NCBI GenBank assembly: GCA_017475045.1
Contig: JAFVGH010000085.1
Coordinates: 1 to 64,000, forward strand
Reading direction: 5' to 3'
From: Fibrobacter sp.
Lineage (GTDB): Bacteria; Fibrobacterota; Fibrobacteria; Fibrobacterales; Fibrobacteraceae
Length of the DNA stretch: 64,000 nt
Made by a program: the position numbers and the translations under genes. Numbering within the stretch: the stretch's first letter is position 1; each line of letters starts with the position of its first letter. This document shows positions 42,301-50,588 of the stretch, piece by piece. Under the pieces are notes generated by a model. It had not been told where the DNA came from. It ran no database searches and saw only the letters and a list, made by a program, of their open reading frames with translations.

Positions 42301-42818
42301 ACACCATGGAAGAACTGCCCATCGGTGGCGACGGCCTGATTCTTATCGGTGGTGCCCAGATTATGAAGGGCTACCTGAAAGATCCGGAACGTACTGCCCA
42401 GGCTATCGCCGTCATCAACGGCAAACGTTGGTACAAGACTGGCGACAAGGGCCATGTGGACGAGGACGGCTACCTGACCATCGTGGACCGCTATAGCCGA
42501 TTTGCAAAGCTTGGCGGCGAGATGGTGAGCCTTGGTTCTGTGGATTTCAAGATTTCGGAGAACGCCCTGTTCGACGAGATAGACCATTTTGCCGTGGCTG
42601 TTCCCGACGGGTCTAAGGGCGAAAAGATCGTGCTTGTATATGCAGGTGACAAGACCGAAGAGGAAATGAAGGAAATGCTTCGCCAGATTGGGCTTCCGCC
42701 CCTGATGGTGCCGGGCGCCGTGGTGAAGGTGGAAAGCCTTCCCAAGCTGGGCAGCGGCAAGAGCGATTTCCAGACGGGCAAGAAGATTGCCATGGAAAAG
42801 CTTGGAATCAAGAATTAG
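39369..42818 (+). CDS. Fused lysophospholipid transporter-acyltransferase-acyl-ACP synthetase
   Basis: A 1149-residue three-part protein. Residues ~1-420 form an MFS transporter of LplT type (about 12 helices). Residues ~435-640 are a PlsC-type acyltransferase with GNHISYVDW (NHx4D, ~447) and FPENTMTATG. Residues ~660-1149 are an AMP-forming acyl synthetase: IIFSSGSEGRPKGVELTH (~790), GFGCTETTPV and YKTGDKGHVDEDGYLTIVDR. The order equals LplT plus Aas, which flip and re-acylate lysophosphatidylethanolamine at the inner membrane, here as one chain. The start at 39369 gives an N-terminus matching MFS; a longer in-frame extension runs through the terminator and is rejected. Confidence 0.88.
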   Translation: MKKSKGLFSFYGLAFTQVALSTAIVAYMELVLGRAGYTAMGSWQFYVLHLLFLLPCVLLITPSGYFSDKFPKERVLRWTTLLSLPAVVLFGYGVCTASLPLEFLSVGLFFVLQAFQSPAKNGYMKELVGVRSLAQGSGALMILLFVALVLSGGLVAYAYEHIPPMSGDLSESARAFAPVGGTLVALELFGILFSFGLPPIGAYDAELKFPWRRYWNLLFTRRKLSKLWVNRALRQSIIGLSMFWVMIFLLVFIVQDLFGSGSLFNRDILANYAIFGTALGLVVGIFFAMRMSRNFIETGLIPMGTAGAAILIFLIPFIPRPYNAIAFTLLGFCGGIYMIPMFSMLLYHTKPRSAGHVLSVANGVQNLCILLFEIIAVALIRFLNLDRMSLFFILGIVCLGGTIWALMAMPHTLLRQLMRSVLSVHYKFLVSGVERIPWEGPVLLVGNHISYVDWAMIQMASPRPLRFVITRRPFEKWYVRLLLSQMRTIDLDIAHPESAMNEAREALLRGEAVVMFPENTMTATGNMSRFRLDYSAAIKDVRHLKLLPFYVQGLWGSSYSMAGAGFKDLVHSEGRVISVAFGEELPLDSSPVTVQRAVQELSITAWTSYIRLLRPVASAWIRTVKRIGSGPSVYSPDGHHLSANALAAASLTFAKMIGDLTKGEKQVGVLIPPSGPGIIVNMACLIKGKTVYNLNYTNTPETMDYCCSIADVKTIFTARVFIDKLKQKGLPMDQLLDKYKVYYMEDLKEKLKKPALVLNFLRVMLLPAWYLELRFFKKVSLDDVATIIFSSGSEGRPKGVELTHFNLMGNIKQCENVLNPGSDDVFLGSLPLFHAFGFSITTMLCLVDGVPVATCPDPTDARLVSRMVAQFKVTIMVATGTFLRMWGMNRAVHPLMFSHVRSIYAGAEKIREDVRQLYRTKFKLEIFEGFGCTETTPVAAVNTKDVLMDDYKTVLEGNKPGTVGAPLPGTQFRIVDPDTMEELPIGGDGLILIGGAQIMKGYLKDPERTAQAIAVINGKRWYKTGDKGHVDEDGYLTIVDRYSRFAKLGGEMVSLGSVDFKISENALFDEIDHFAVAVPDGSKGEKIVLVYAGDKTEEEMKEMLRQIGLPPLMVPGAVVKVESLPKLGSGKSDFQTGKKIAMEKLGIKN

Positions 42819-42841
42819 AAGTGTGAAATGAAGCTTGAACT

Positions 42842-45352
42842 ATGAAAAAGAATATCGAAAAGAAAAGTGCATTGAGGGAATGGTATAGGTCCTTGAATCT
42901 GGGAAAGACTCAGGGATTGATGCTGGTGGTTACCTTGTTGGTGCTGGTCATTGCGTTCCTGATTTTCAATGGAACGTCTGTAGCCACGGCCCGCAAGTGG
43001 GATATCGAGTGGGGCTACTACGCTATCCTTTCTACCTTCGTTATCGGGGTTGTGGGTGTGGCGGTAAACCTGCCCTTTATCGCAAAGCACATTCGCGAGT
43101 TCTTGCCCGGAGGTAAGAGCCTTTGCGGGCTTGCCGTGCTGCTGCTGGTGTTTTCTGTCTTTATGTTTGGAAACATCGGAAATTCCCACCGTGTGTTGAG
43201 CGACGAGACCAGTTGGGAATCCATGGGTCTTCAGATGTACTTCCAGCATACTGGAGGTATCTGTAACGAAGGTATATGGAAAGACGGTAACCTGGAATGT
43301 ACCGACGAGGTGAACAACTTCAAGGGCAAGGCTCTTGGCTTTGTGTATTCCCTGGTGTTCAATTTTATGGAGCCCAACAGGGATACGACCCTTCTGGTGA
43401 ACTACCCCTTCTACATCTTGAGCCTTCTGTTTTTCTTCTTGGCTCTTTCGAAGTGGTTCAAGAGCGAGCCCTTGGCTTTGGCGGCGACGGCTTTCTTGGG
43501 CGGCATGCCCATTTACCTATTGCAGGCAAGGTCAGCTTCTACCGAGGTGCTGTACATTAGCCTTCTTTCGGCCCTGATGGCCTGGTATGCCTTTGTGCCT
43601 ACCAACAAGGTGACCTGGAAACACTTCTTACTGACGGTTCCCCTGCTTGGTTTCTTTGCCCAGACAAGACAAGAAACTGTTTTTGCCTTTATTCCTTTTG
43701 CTTTGTACTATTACCGCTATTTCCTGGAAAAGCCCTATCGCCTGCCCCTGTTTGTGGCGTCTGTCATTGCAGTAAGCTGGCCTTCGGTCAATACCATGGC
43801 AGCCTACCGTGGTTACGATTTCCAGGGTGGTGAACATGCGGCCCATTCTCTTGAAAATATGTGGTTCAACATCAAGACGAATCTTGAAGTCATGATGAAC
43901 CTGAAGCAGGATAATTCTTTTGGTGGAATTCTGGAGAATCCGTTCTATACCACCTTTACGGTGCTGCTGCTTGTTTCGACGGTTTGGCTTTTGTTCCGTC
44001 TGGTGTATTCCAGACGCTATGTCCGGGGCTTTGTTCTCGGAATTCTGTTCTGCATACAGATTTTTGTCATCTTGCTGAACGTGTCGGGGACCTTTACCAT
44101 CGATATCAACCAGCGTTATGTGCTGGTGGCCTTGCCCCTGTTTGCCCTTTTGATGGCCCTTGGCCCTTACGACGCCCTCTGCTTTTTCTCTAAGATGAAA
44201 CCCGATGGGGTAGGGCGCTTGATTCTTGGTTGTGCTGTTGCCTTGTCCGTTGGGCTCATGATGTACCATGCTCCCAGTTTCAGGGCCAATATGCTCTATT
44301 ACCAGAACAAGCTTTTGGCCGAAGAGGATTTCCTGAATACGGAACTGAAGAAGTATCCTGAAAATTCCATTTTTATTTATGCGCGGCCGTGGCAGATGTT
44401 GGCTTCGGGCCATAGTGCCTTTAGTGAACGCACGTTTAAGCGCTGGGATACGGATACCTTTGCCAAGTGGTATCAGGTGTCGGGTGGAAACATCTACCTG
44501 GTGCGTGGACAGGATGGCTATGGCTCGGTGAACCGCCAGAGTCGTGTGGTGGGTTTCAAGACCACTGACCAGATTGACGAGATCCTCGATTCGTACAAAA
44601 ACGAACGTGTGCTTTTGGAACCTAAGCTGTTCGGCTATCCGCTGGTTATTTACCGCATTGACGCCAAGAAGGGCATTTCTCAATATGCCCAGCGGTTCGC
44701 GGTTTCGGTGATGGATAGTTCTGTCGTTAGCCTGAAAAAGGCATTTGGGGAATCTATTGCCTGCTTCTATTCTGTTAATGGAGGGCCAGAAAAGGAAAAG
44801 GTGATTACCGAAATGCAAGACAGCCTGGTGTTGGATTCTACGGACTTGCCAGCCGGATTGAATCGCATGAAAATGTGGTGCTTGATGCCTGATGCTGATA
44901 CCTTGACTTTGTATAGGGACCTTTTTGTGAAAGGTGAAGGCGTGGCTCTGGTTTCCGAACTTTCTATGAAAAGCTTCCGTCAGGATTGGGGTGGCCCTCA
45001 AAAGGATCAGTCGGTAGAACATAATGTCATTACCCTCGATAAGGAGCCTTTCCGCTACGGAATAGGTAGCCACGCTGATGCGAATATCGAGTATGATATT
45101 TCCGGCAAGTTTACGATGCTCCATGGTGTAATCGGCCTGGACGATGAAAGCGCCTGTGGAGATGGAATCGTGTTTGTGGTCACTGGTGATGGCCGTGAAC
45201 TGTTCCGTTCAAATCGGCTATATTCCACCCAAAAGCAGGTCTTGGATGTTGATGTGTCTGGAGTCCAGAACTTGCAATTGGTCTTGGAACAGGGCGGAAA
45301 CAAGAACTGTGATCATGGAGACTGGGCAAACCTTTGGCTGGAGGCCAAGTAG
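42842..45352 (+). CDS. Membrane glycosyltransferase-like protein with NPCBM domain
   Basis: An 836-residue protein. The N-terminal ~480 residues hold about 11 transmembrane helices with a first loop carrying SDETSWESMGLQMYF (an acidic SDE site), the layout of GT-C (ArnT/PMT-like) lipid-linked sugar transferases. A soluble part (~490-690) follows. Residues ~700-836 (VSELSMKSFRQDWGGPQKDQ to DHGDWANLWLEAK) match NPCBM, a carbohydrate-binding fold mostly known from secreted glycosidases: FRYGIGSHADANIEYDI, GVIGLDDE, DVDVSGVQNLQLVLEQGG. The combination is uncommon. Stop overlaps the next start (TAGTG). Confidence 0.7.
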   Translation: MKKNIEKKSALREWYRSLNLGKTQGLMLVVTLLVLVIAFLIFNGTSVATARKWDIEWGYYAILSTFVIGVVGVAVNLPFIAKHIREFLPGGKSLCGLAVLLLVFSVFMFGNIGNSHRVLSDETSWESMGLQMYFQHTGGICNEGIWKDGNLECTDEVNNFKGKALGFVYSLVFNFMEPNRDTTLLVNYPFYILSLLFFFLALSKWFKSEPLALAATAFLGGMPIYLLQARSASTEVLYISLLSALMAWYAFVPTNKVTWKHFLLTVPLLGFFAQTRQETVFAFIPFALYYYRYFLEKPYRLPLFVASVIAVSWPSVNTMAAYRGYDFQGGEHAAHSLENMWFNIKTNLEVMMNLKQDNSFGGILENPFYTTFTVLLLVSTVWLLFRLVYSRRYVRGFVLGILFCIQIFVILLNVSGTFTIDINQRYVLVALPLFALLMALGPYDALCFFSKMKPDGVGRLILGCAVALSVGLMMYHAPSFRANMLYYQNKLLAEEDFLNTELKKYPENSIFIYARPWQMLASGHSAFSERTFKRWDTDTFAKWYQVSGGNIYLVRGQDGYGSVNRQSRVVGFKTTDQIDEILDSYKNERVLLEPKLFGYPLVIYRIDAKKGISQYAQRFAVSVMDSSVVSLKKAFGESIACFYSVNGGPEKEKVITEMQDSLVLDSTDLPAGLNRMKMWCLMPDADTLTLYRDLFVKGEGVALVSELSMKSFRQDWGGPQKDQSVEHNVITLDKEPFRYGIGSHADANIEYDISGKFTMLHGVIGLDDESACGDGIVFVVTGDGRELFRSNRLYSTQKQVLDVDVSGVQNLQLVLEQGGNKNCDHGDWANLWLEAK

Positions 45353-46443
45353 TGAAAGTCTTGGTGGCGCCGCTGGATTGGGGGCTTGGGCATGCGACCC
45401 GATGCGTTCCCGTCATCAAGGAGTTCCTGCGGCAGGGTGCTCGGGTGGAACTTGCCGTTACGCCAGCGTATGCACCGTTGTATCGTGAGATCTTTCCGGA
45501 ATTGAAAACGCACACGGCGCCCTCCTATGGTATTGTATACCCGAAACATGGTTTCAATATGGGCCTTTGGCTTTTGAAGAATAGCGCCCATTTGAACAAA
45601 GTTGTTGAGTACGAGCACCACTATGCCGAAGAAATGGTGCGCCGCCATGGGTTTGATATTCTGTTTTCGGACAACCGGTTCGGTTTCTATTCTGACAAGG
45701 CATATTCCATTTATATGACCCATCAGTGCCGTATCGCTTTCCCCACCATTTTTTCCAAGTTCGAGGGAATCGGTATACACTGGCATAGAAAGAAAATGGG
45801 TCACTTCAATCAGGTGTGGATCCCCGACTTGGAAGAGGCTCCCGGTTATGCGGGGGCCATGTCCCACGTGAAAAACCTTGCTATTCCCGCTAGCTATACA
45901 GGGCCGTTGAGCCGTTTTACGGAACTGGAGAACCGGCCTGAAATTGCGACTGAATCGCCCAAGGATTTGAACGTGGTGGCGGTCATTTCTGGAGTGGAGC
46001 CTGCCCGTAGTGCCTTTGAAAGAAAGCTACGAGAGTTGTTGCCCAAGGTCCCCGGAAATCATGTGATGATCCTTGGAAAACCCGGTGCCGAAAAGAAATC
46101 CTGGAAAGAGGGAAACGTTCAGTTTTTCAGTCATTTGGAAACGGCCGAATTTGCCCGGACGGTTCGCCGTGCCCGCTGGGTTGTCTCTAGAGGGGGCTAC
46201 AGCACCATCATGGATATGGCGGTTCTGGGTGCAAGCTGTATTTTTGTCCCGACGCCAGGCCAGTACGAACAGGTGGTCCTTTCTAGGAACCTTTCCCGGG
46301 CTGGCTACGCGGTAGACATTCCGGCAGGGAAGCTGAATTTGGGAACGCTGCAACAGGCGATGGAATCCAGCGTCAAGTTGCCCAAACCTCAGGCACAGAA
46401 TTTACTCACTCCCTTGGTACAGGAGGCCTTGAAACAATTATGA
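45352..46443 (+). CDS. GT-B glycosyltransferase
   Basis: A 363-residue protein starting at a GTG overlapping the preceding stop. VLVAPLDWGLGHATRCVPVI is the glycine-rich N-terminus of MurG/MGT-like GT-B enzymes; VVSRGGYSTIMDMAVLGASC and VPTPGQYEQVVLSRNL in the C-terminal half form the nucleotide-sugar site (compare MurG ISRAG...). Substrates unknown. Coupled by overlap to the membrane transferase before it and to the next gene, suggesting a shared glycolipid or surface-glycan pathway. Confidence 0.75.
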   Translation: MKVLVAPLDWGLGHATRCVPVIKEFLRQGARVELAVTPAYAPLYREIFPELKTHTAPSYGIVYPKHGFNMGLWLLKNSAHLNKVVEYEHHYAEEMVRRHGFDILFSDNRFGFYSDKAYSIYMTHQCRIAFPTIFSKFEGIGIHWHRKKMGHFNQVWIPDLEEAPGYAGAMSHVKNLAIPASYTGPLSRFTELENRPEIATESPKDLNVVAVISGVEPARSAFERKLRELLPKVPGNHVMILGKPGAEKKSWKEGNVQFFSHLETAEFARTVRRARWVVSRGGYSTIMDMAVLGASCIFVPTPGQYEQVVLSRNLSRAGYAVDIPAGKLNLGTLQQAMESSVKLPKPQAQNLLTPLVQEALKQL

Positions 46444-47132
46444 ATTCTTTCGTTCTCGCATTCCCCCTGACTGTGGCTCAAGACGATCCCTTTGCCGTGA
46501 CGCCCAACGTGTCGGTAGAAAAGGATACGGCAAGCCTGATGGTTCCGGGCTGTACCTTGGTCTTCAAGGTGGTCCGCAAGGAGGCTGTGCCTGGCCTTTC
46601 CGATATCTTCAAGGAACATTCAGAAATTTCCGCAGAAGATGCAGCCACTATTGAATCCCATAAGTCTCTGCTTTTTTTACTGGGCAGTCTCAAGAGCGCC
46701 ACGGACCTTACCATGGTAAATACGGCTATTCTGAAGGTGCTTTCGGCGGGAGCCTTGGGAGTGTACATGCAGCAGAGCGGTGCCGCCTGGACGGCTGAGG
46801 GATTCCGTGAAGAGCTTGGCGATGCTGAATTTCCCATGGACCCCTGGATGAACTACCTGGAAGGTGGCGATGTTCTTTACACTCTAGGGCTTGAAACTTT
46901 TGCCTTGCCGGATCTGTGCATTTCAAAAAATGCAGAGGTGCAGGACCTGCGCGAAGTCTTGAGTGTGGTGGCGGACAGTTTATTTGTTGAGGGTGTCAGT
47001 TCTAAGTCCGGTACCGAGGTGGACTGCGGAGAGTGCGGTGTCTATGCGCTCCGTCAGGAGACCAAGAGCCCCTTTGCCAAGGATGACCCGGAATACAACC
47101 GCCAGGGAATTTTACGACTCCTGAAACGCTAA
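46440..47132 (+). CDS. Conserved hypothetical protein (possibly DUF4261-like)
   Basis: A 230-residue soluble protein starting with ATG overlapping the previous stop. The central region (SATDLTMVNTAILKVLSAGA, LGVYMQQSGAAWTAEGFREE) is reminiscent of DUF4261 proteins, but this is weak. No signal peptide or membrane segment. I do not know its function. Confidence 0.5.
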   Translation: MNSFVLAFPLTVAQDDPFAVTPNVSVEKDTASLMVPGCTLVFKVVRKEAVPGLSDIFKEHSEISAEDAATIESHKSLLFLLGSLKSATDLTMVNTAILKVLSAGALGVYMQQSGAAWTAEGFREELGDAEFPMDPWMNYLEGGDVLYTLGLETFALPDLCISKNAEVQDLREVLSVVADSLFVEGVSSKSGTEVDCGECGVYALRQETKSPFAKDDPEYNRQGILRLLKR

Positions 47133-47155
47133 CGTTTTTATTTATATTGAATACC

Positions 47156-47911
47156 ATGATCGATATTTACGCCTTGTCAAAGAACCCTCTGGTATTCCAG
47201 AAGCAGAGAACCATTACGTCGGCCTATATCGACGTGTCCGGAAAGATGGGCCTTGCCCAGACGGTGCTTATGGTCCAGGACAACATCACCGAGAATTTTG
47301 GCGCCATCAAGATGGACAATTTCGCGGTGAAGGAGAAGGGTGGTTTCTGGGTTGTTTACAAGGCCAAGTTCAAGTTCTTTAAACGCCCCTACTGGCGCGA
47401 CAAGGTGGTGACCACGTCGTTCCCGGCAGACAATCAGCTGATACGTCTCAACGAGAACACGGCTATCACTACGACCGAAGGCGAGCCTATCATTATTGCC
47501 AAGCAGGAAATGTGCTGCCTGAGCTTTGAAAACCACCGCCCTCTGCGATTGGCTGCGGTGGATTTTCCCACAGAAGGGTTCCCGGACCCCTTCATGACGG
47601 CGGAATTCGACCGCTTTCACGTGAAGCCCGAGGAATACGTTGAGGTTTACCAGCAGAAGGTGCTGCCCCAGCATATCGACATGTCCCACCACATGAACAA
47701 CATCGAGTACGTGAAGCTGGCGCTGAACGTGTTCGGGACTCCGGACTGGGAACTTTGCAACCCGGCCACGCTGGAGATCCACTACCTGGGTGAATCCAAG
47801 GAAGGCCAGACCCTGCGCATATTCCGGGCGGACCACAGCGGGGCTACCTACATGCGCGTTTTAGACGAGACGGATCGTGCCGTTTTCGAGATGCGTCTTA
47901 GGATGATGTAG
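47156..47911 (+). CDS. Acyl-ACP thioesterase (FatA/FatB-like)
   Basis: A 251-residue double hot-dog thioesterase. PLVFQKQRTITSAYIDVSGK opens the first domain; PQHIDMSHHMNNIEYVKLAL is the N-H-N helix of the second hot-dog with conserved Asn, typical for plant-like and bacterial acyl-ACP thioesterases (PF01643). It releases fatty acids from acyl carrier protein. The start ATG follows TATATT by only six bases, so a very short 5' leader is likely; upstream in-frame codons are not supported. It follows gene 46440 by 24 bp. Confidence 0.85.
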   Translation: MIDIYALSKNPLVFQKQRTITSAYIDVSGKMGLAQTVLMVQDNITENFGAIKMDNFAVKEKGGFWVVYKAKFKFFKRPYWRDKVVTTSFPADNQLIRLNENTAITTTEGEPIIIAKQEMCCLSFENHRPLRLAAVDFPTEGFPDPFMTAEFDRFHVKPEEYVEVYQQKVLPQHIDMSHHMNNIEYVKLALNVFGTPDWELCNPATLEIHYLGESKEGQTLRIFRADHSGATYMRVLDETDRAVFEMRLRMM

Positions 47912-47921
47912 CCGGAGTGCT

Positions 47922-48677
47922 TTACAGCAGTTTTCCTAACGCCACGATGGCTGCGGTTCGTGCCCGGAGCCTCGTGTTTCCCAAGTTCAAGGCGTAGCTC
48001 TTTCCACCGGTGAATTCCCGGGTTATGCGGATTTCGTCCGGTGAGAACCCGCCTTCGGGCCCAACCAGCAGGGTTACGGGCGTCGGGACCTTGTTGCACG
48101 CATTGTCGCCGGAGGGGTTGTTTGTCAGTTTGTCTGTAATTTCCTTGGGCGCAGACTTTTCGCCGTCTACGTCACAGAGGATCAGGTCTCCGTGGTAGCC
48201 TTTCAGCCATTCCTTAAATTCTACGGGACCACAAATTTCGGTGAGCCAGGGTTTCTTAGACTGCTTTAGGCTTACTAGGCTTTTGAGTTCTGAGCGGCGG
48301 ATCAATTTGTGCAAATCGGAATTCTTGGGCTCTTGGGAGTAGTCGGTGCGCAAGAAGGTGATGCTTGCAATTTCGGTCTGGGCGGCATGGAATACCACCT
48401 CCTCCAGGGCGTCGTCCTTGAGACAGGCGATGGCCAGGTTCAGCAGGGGCTTGTGTGGCTTAGGCATTTCCACCTTGGAAATTTCCACCTGGCAGGCCTT
48501 TGGATCGGCCGTTACGATAGTCCCGACCGCAAAATGACCCTGCCCGTCGCAAAGCTCCAGTATGTCCCCGACGGTGGCCCTGCACACCTTTACGGCGTGG
48601 GTACTTTCGTTTTCGTCTAGGGTGACGGATCCGCACTGGATAAGGGGGCAGTAAAAACGGCTATCGGGAGTTTTCAT
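47922..48677 (-). CDS. rsmE: 16S rRNA (uracil1498-N3)-methyltransferase RsmE
   Basis: A 251-residue SPOUT-type methyltransferase. ESTHAVKVCRATVGDILELC is the N-terminal PUA-like region; the knot has TLLVGPEGGFSPDEIRI and LGNTRLRARTAAIVALG, the RsmE signature (LRxxTA). It methylates U1498 of 16S rRNA. It converges with the thioesterase (10-bp gap) and is divergent from the HAD gene with overlapping 5' ends. Confidence 0.9.
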   Translation of the reverse strand: MKTPDSRFYCPLIQCGSVTLDENESTHAVKVCRATVGDILELCDGQGHFAVGTIVTADPKACQVEISKVEMPKPHKPLLNLAIACLKDDALEEVVFHAAQTEIASITFLRTDYSQEPKNSDLHKLIRRSELKSLVSLKQSKKPWLTEICGPVEFKEWLKGYHGDLILCDVDGEKSAPKEITDKLTNNPSGDNACNKVPTPVTLLVGPEGGFSPDEIRITREFTGGKSYALNLGNTRLRARTAAIVALGKLL

Positions 48678-48714
48678 GACTTCTAAGGTAGCAATTTTTT
48701 CTACCTTAGCCTAC

Positions 48715-49515
48715 ATGACAGTGCATAAGCCTGTAAAAGTGGTGGTCTTTGATTTGGACGGAACCCTCTATCTGAGTGGTCGGCCTTATCCCGGTGCGGT
48801 GGATGCCGTAAAGCGGGTGGCTTCTAGGGTGCCCGTATACTACCTGAGCAACAACACCAGCAAGTCGCCTGTGTTCTACGAGAACCGGCTGAACGTGATG
48901 GGGCTGCCTCTTCGCGACGACGGCATTATATCTGCGCTGACTCTTTCCTTGTCAGCCATTCACGAGAAGGGACTCAAGAACGTCTACTTCTTTGCGAACC
49001 CAGAAGTCTACGAATGGTTTGCCGCCCAGGATCCGTCCTTGAATTTACGGCCTTCTGTAGAGGATACGGAACTAGTCTTGGTGGCCTACCACAACAGCTT
49101 TGACTATCGGGAACTTTGTGAATTGTCTTTCCGAGTGCAAAGGGGAATTCCTTTCTGGGTGACCCATACGGATTTTGTCTGCCCCGACGCTCGAGGCCCC
49201 GTACCCGATATCGGAAGCTTCATGGCTCTTCTCAAGACGGCCTACGGAGTGGAACCGGAGCGGTCTTTTGGTAAGCCCAATCCGGCTATGCTTTCGGGAC
49301 TTCTAAAGATGTATGCTCCCGAAGAAATTCTTTTTGTGGGGGACCGTCTCTATACGGACTTTGAACTTGCAAGGCGTTCGGGCTGCAGGTTTGTGCTGCC
49401 TCTATGCGGCGAGACCAAGAAAGGGGACCTAGAGACGCTGGCAGAAAAACCCGAGTACGTGGTGGATTGCGTCAAGGATATTGATTTCGAGGGCTTTTTC
49501 GAAGGGCGACTTTGA
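48715..49515 (+). CDS. HAD-superfamily phosphatase, NagD-like (class IIA)
   Basis: A 266-residue protein. VVVFDLDGTLYLSGRPYPGA is the HAD nucleophile motif, YYLSNNTSKSP is motif II of class IIA, FGKPNPAMLSGLL carries the lysine and LFVGDRLYTDFELARRSGC the acidic pair. NagD/p-nitrophenylphosphatase relatives hydrolyse phosphosugars or nucleotides. The ATG at 48715 is chosen because it gives the family-length N-terminus; an in-frame GTG at 48676 overlaps the rsmE start. Confidence 0.8.
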   Translation: MTVHKPVKVVVFDLDGTLYLSGRPYPGAVDAVKRVASRVPVYYLSNNTSKSPVFYENRLNVMGLPLRDDGIISALTLSLSAIHEKGLKNVYFFANPEVYEWFAAQDPSLNLRPSVEDTELVLVAYHNSFDYRELCELSFRVQRGIPFWVTHTDFVCPDARGPVPDIGSFMALLKTAYGVEPERSFGKPNPAMLSGLLKMYAPEEILFVGDRLYTDFELARRSGCRFVLPLCGETKKGDLETLAEKPEYVVDCVKDIDFEGFFEGRL

Positions 49516-49556
49516 TGGCAGCCTTCAAAAAAATGTATAATGGTATCAGAGGTTAT

Positions 49557-50534
49557 ATGAATCATTTTGTGAAAAAATTTTCCCTGTCATCTTTGGCTCT
49601 TGGCGGCCTTTTCTTGGCGGCCTGCGGTAGCGATGACGGATCATCTTCTATCGACATGGAAGATTCCTTTGATATTGTGTTGAGCAAGGCGCATTACGAT
49701 TATAATTCTGACGATTCTACGTTGACGGTGACTTATCCCGCCTGCAAGGAAGGCAACCTTGGAAATTTTGTTTGGCGTGAAGAGAATCCTGATTCCGTAG
49801 TCAAGTACAAGGCTTATCGGGATAGGGACGACGCTGTGCGCTTTGATGTGGGTAAGACTGAACCTTCTCGCTTTGCTTTTGACGGAGGCAAGTTCCCCAT
49901 AGGTTTCTGGGCCGCTCCTACAGAAAAGAAGGGCGGCAAGTTCCAGAGAGGACTCCGTTTCAACAAGAAAGATGAAGTGGCTTCCGTGGTACATTATTCC
50001 GGATCATGCTATGCCCAGGATTTCAAGGCAAATATGTTCCTGAATAATAGTTCTATCGCTATGACTGAACAGGAACTGGTGAAATTCTACCAGATGTTCC
50101 AGCCCAGCGACAAGCAAGAAGTCAAGAATGCAGCCGAGGTCTTGACTAATATTCACGACGAAGAATGTGATCGTTTGACCATGTACGACGACCTTGTGGA
50201 AATTGAAGTGGATGAACTTAAAGAGTACGCCGGTGAATTGACGGTTTCGTACGAGAGCGATGAATGCCCTGTGAATTTTTCCATACGCTACGCAGTTGAC
50301 GAAGATGACTGCAAGGCTGCCTATGACGAATTCTTGGCCGATAAGAGTGCCGAGAAATTCAACTTTGCTGATTACAGCATGAAGGTTGAATACGACGAGT
50401 ACTGCATTGCCCAACTGGTCCTGAACCTGAAGAAGGACCAGAACATTTCCTTGAAGAAGACTTCTTCTTTGAAGTCTGACAGCAAGGAATTCGCCAAGGG
50501 CATTGCCCGCCTGATCCTTTCAGGACTGAAGTAG
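49557..50534 (+). CDS. Lipoprotein of unknown function
   Basis: A 325-residue lipoprotein starting MNHFVKKFSLSSLALG, lipobox LAAC, and an acidic post-cysteine stretch (GSDDGSSSIDMEDSFD). The mature part is rich in Asp/Glu and Tyr, with several cysteines, and has no recognised domain. AGAGGT lies upstream of the ATG. It follows the HAD gene by 41 bp and is closed by a terminator. Confidence 0.65.
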   Translation: MNHFVKKFSLSSLALGGLFLAACGSDDGSSSIDMEDSFDIVLSKAHYDYNSDDSTLTVTYPACKEGNLGNFVWREENPDSVVKYKAYRDRDDAVRFDVGKTEPSRFAFDGGKFPIGFWAAPTEKKGGKFQRGLRFNKKDEVASVVHYSGSCYAQDFKANMFLNNSSIAMTEQELVKFYQMFQPSDKQEVKNAAEVLTNIHDEECDRLTMYDDLVEIEVDELKEYAGELTVSYESDECPVNFSIRYAVDEDDCKAAYDEFLADKSAEKFNFADYSMKVEYDEYCIAQLVLNLKKDQNISLKKTSSLKSDSKEFAKGIARLILSGLK

Positions 50535-50553
50535 TTTTAGTTTTTTGAAAATT

Positions 50554-50582
50554 ATGCCGCACTTTGTTGTGCGGCATTTTTT
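50554..50582 (+). terminator. Terminator after the 49557-50534 gene
   Basis: ATGCCGCAC (50554-50562) and GTGCGGCAT (50569-50577) form the stem, followed by TTTTT. It may also serve the converging yfhO-like gene in reverse (AAAA before the stem). Confidence 0.9.
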
Positions 50583-50588
50583 GTTGGT

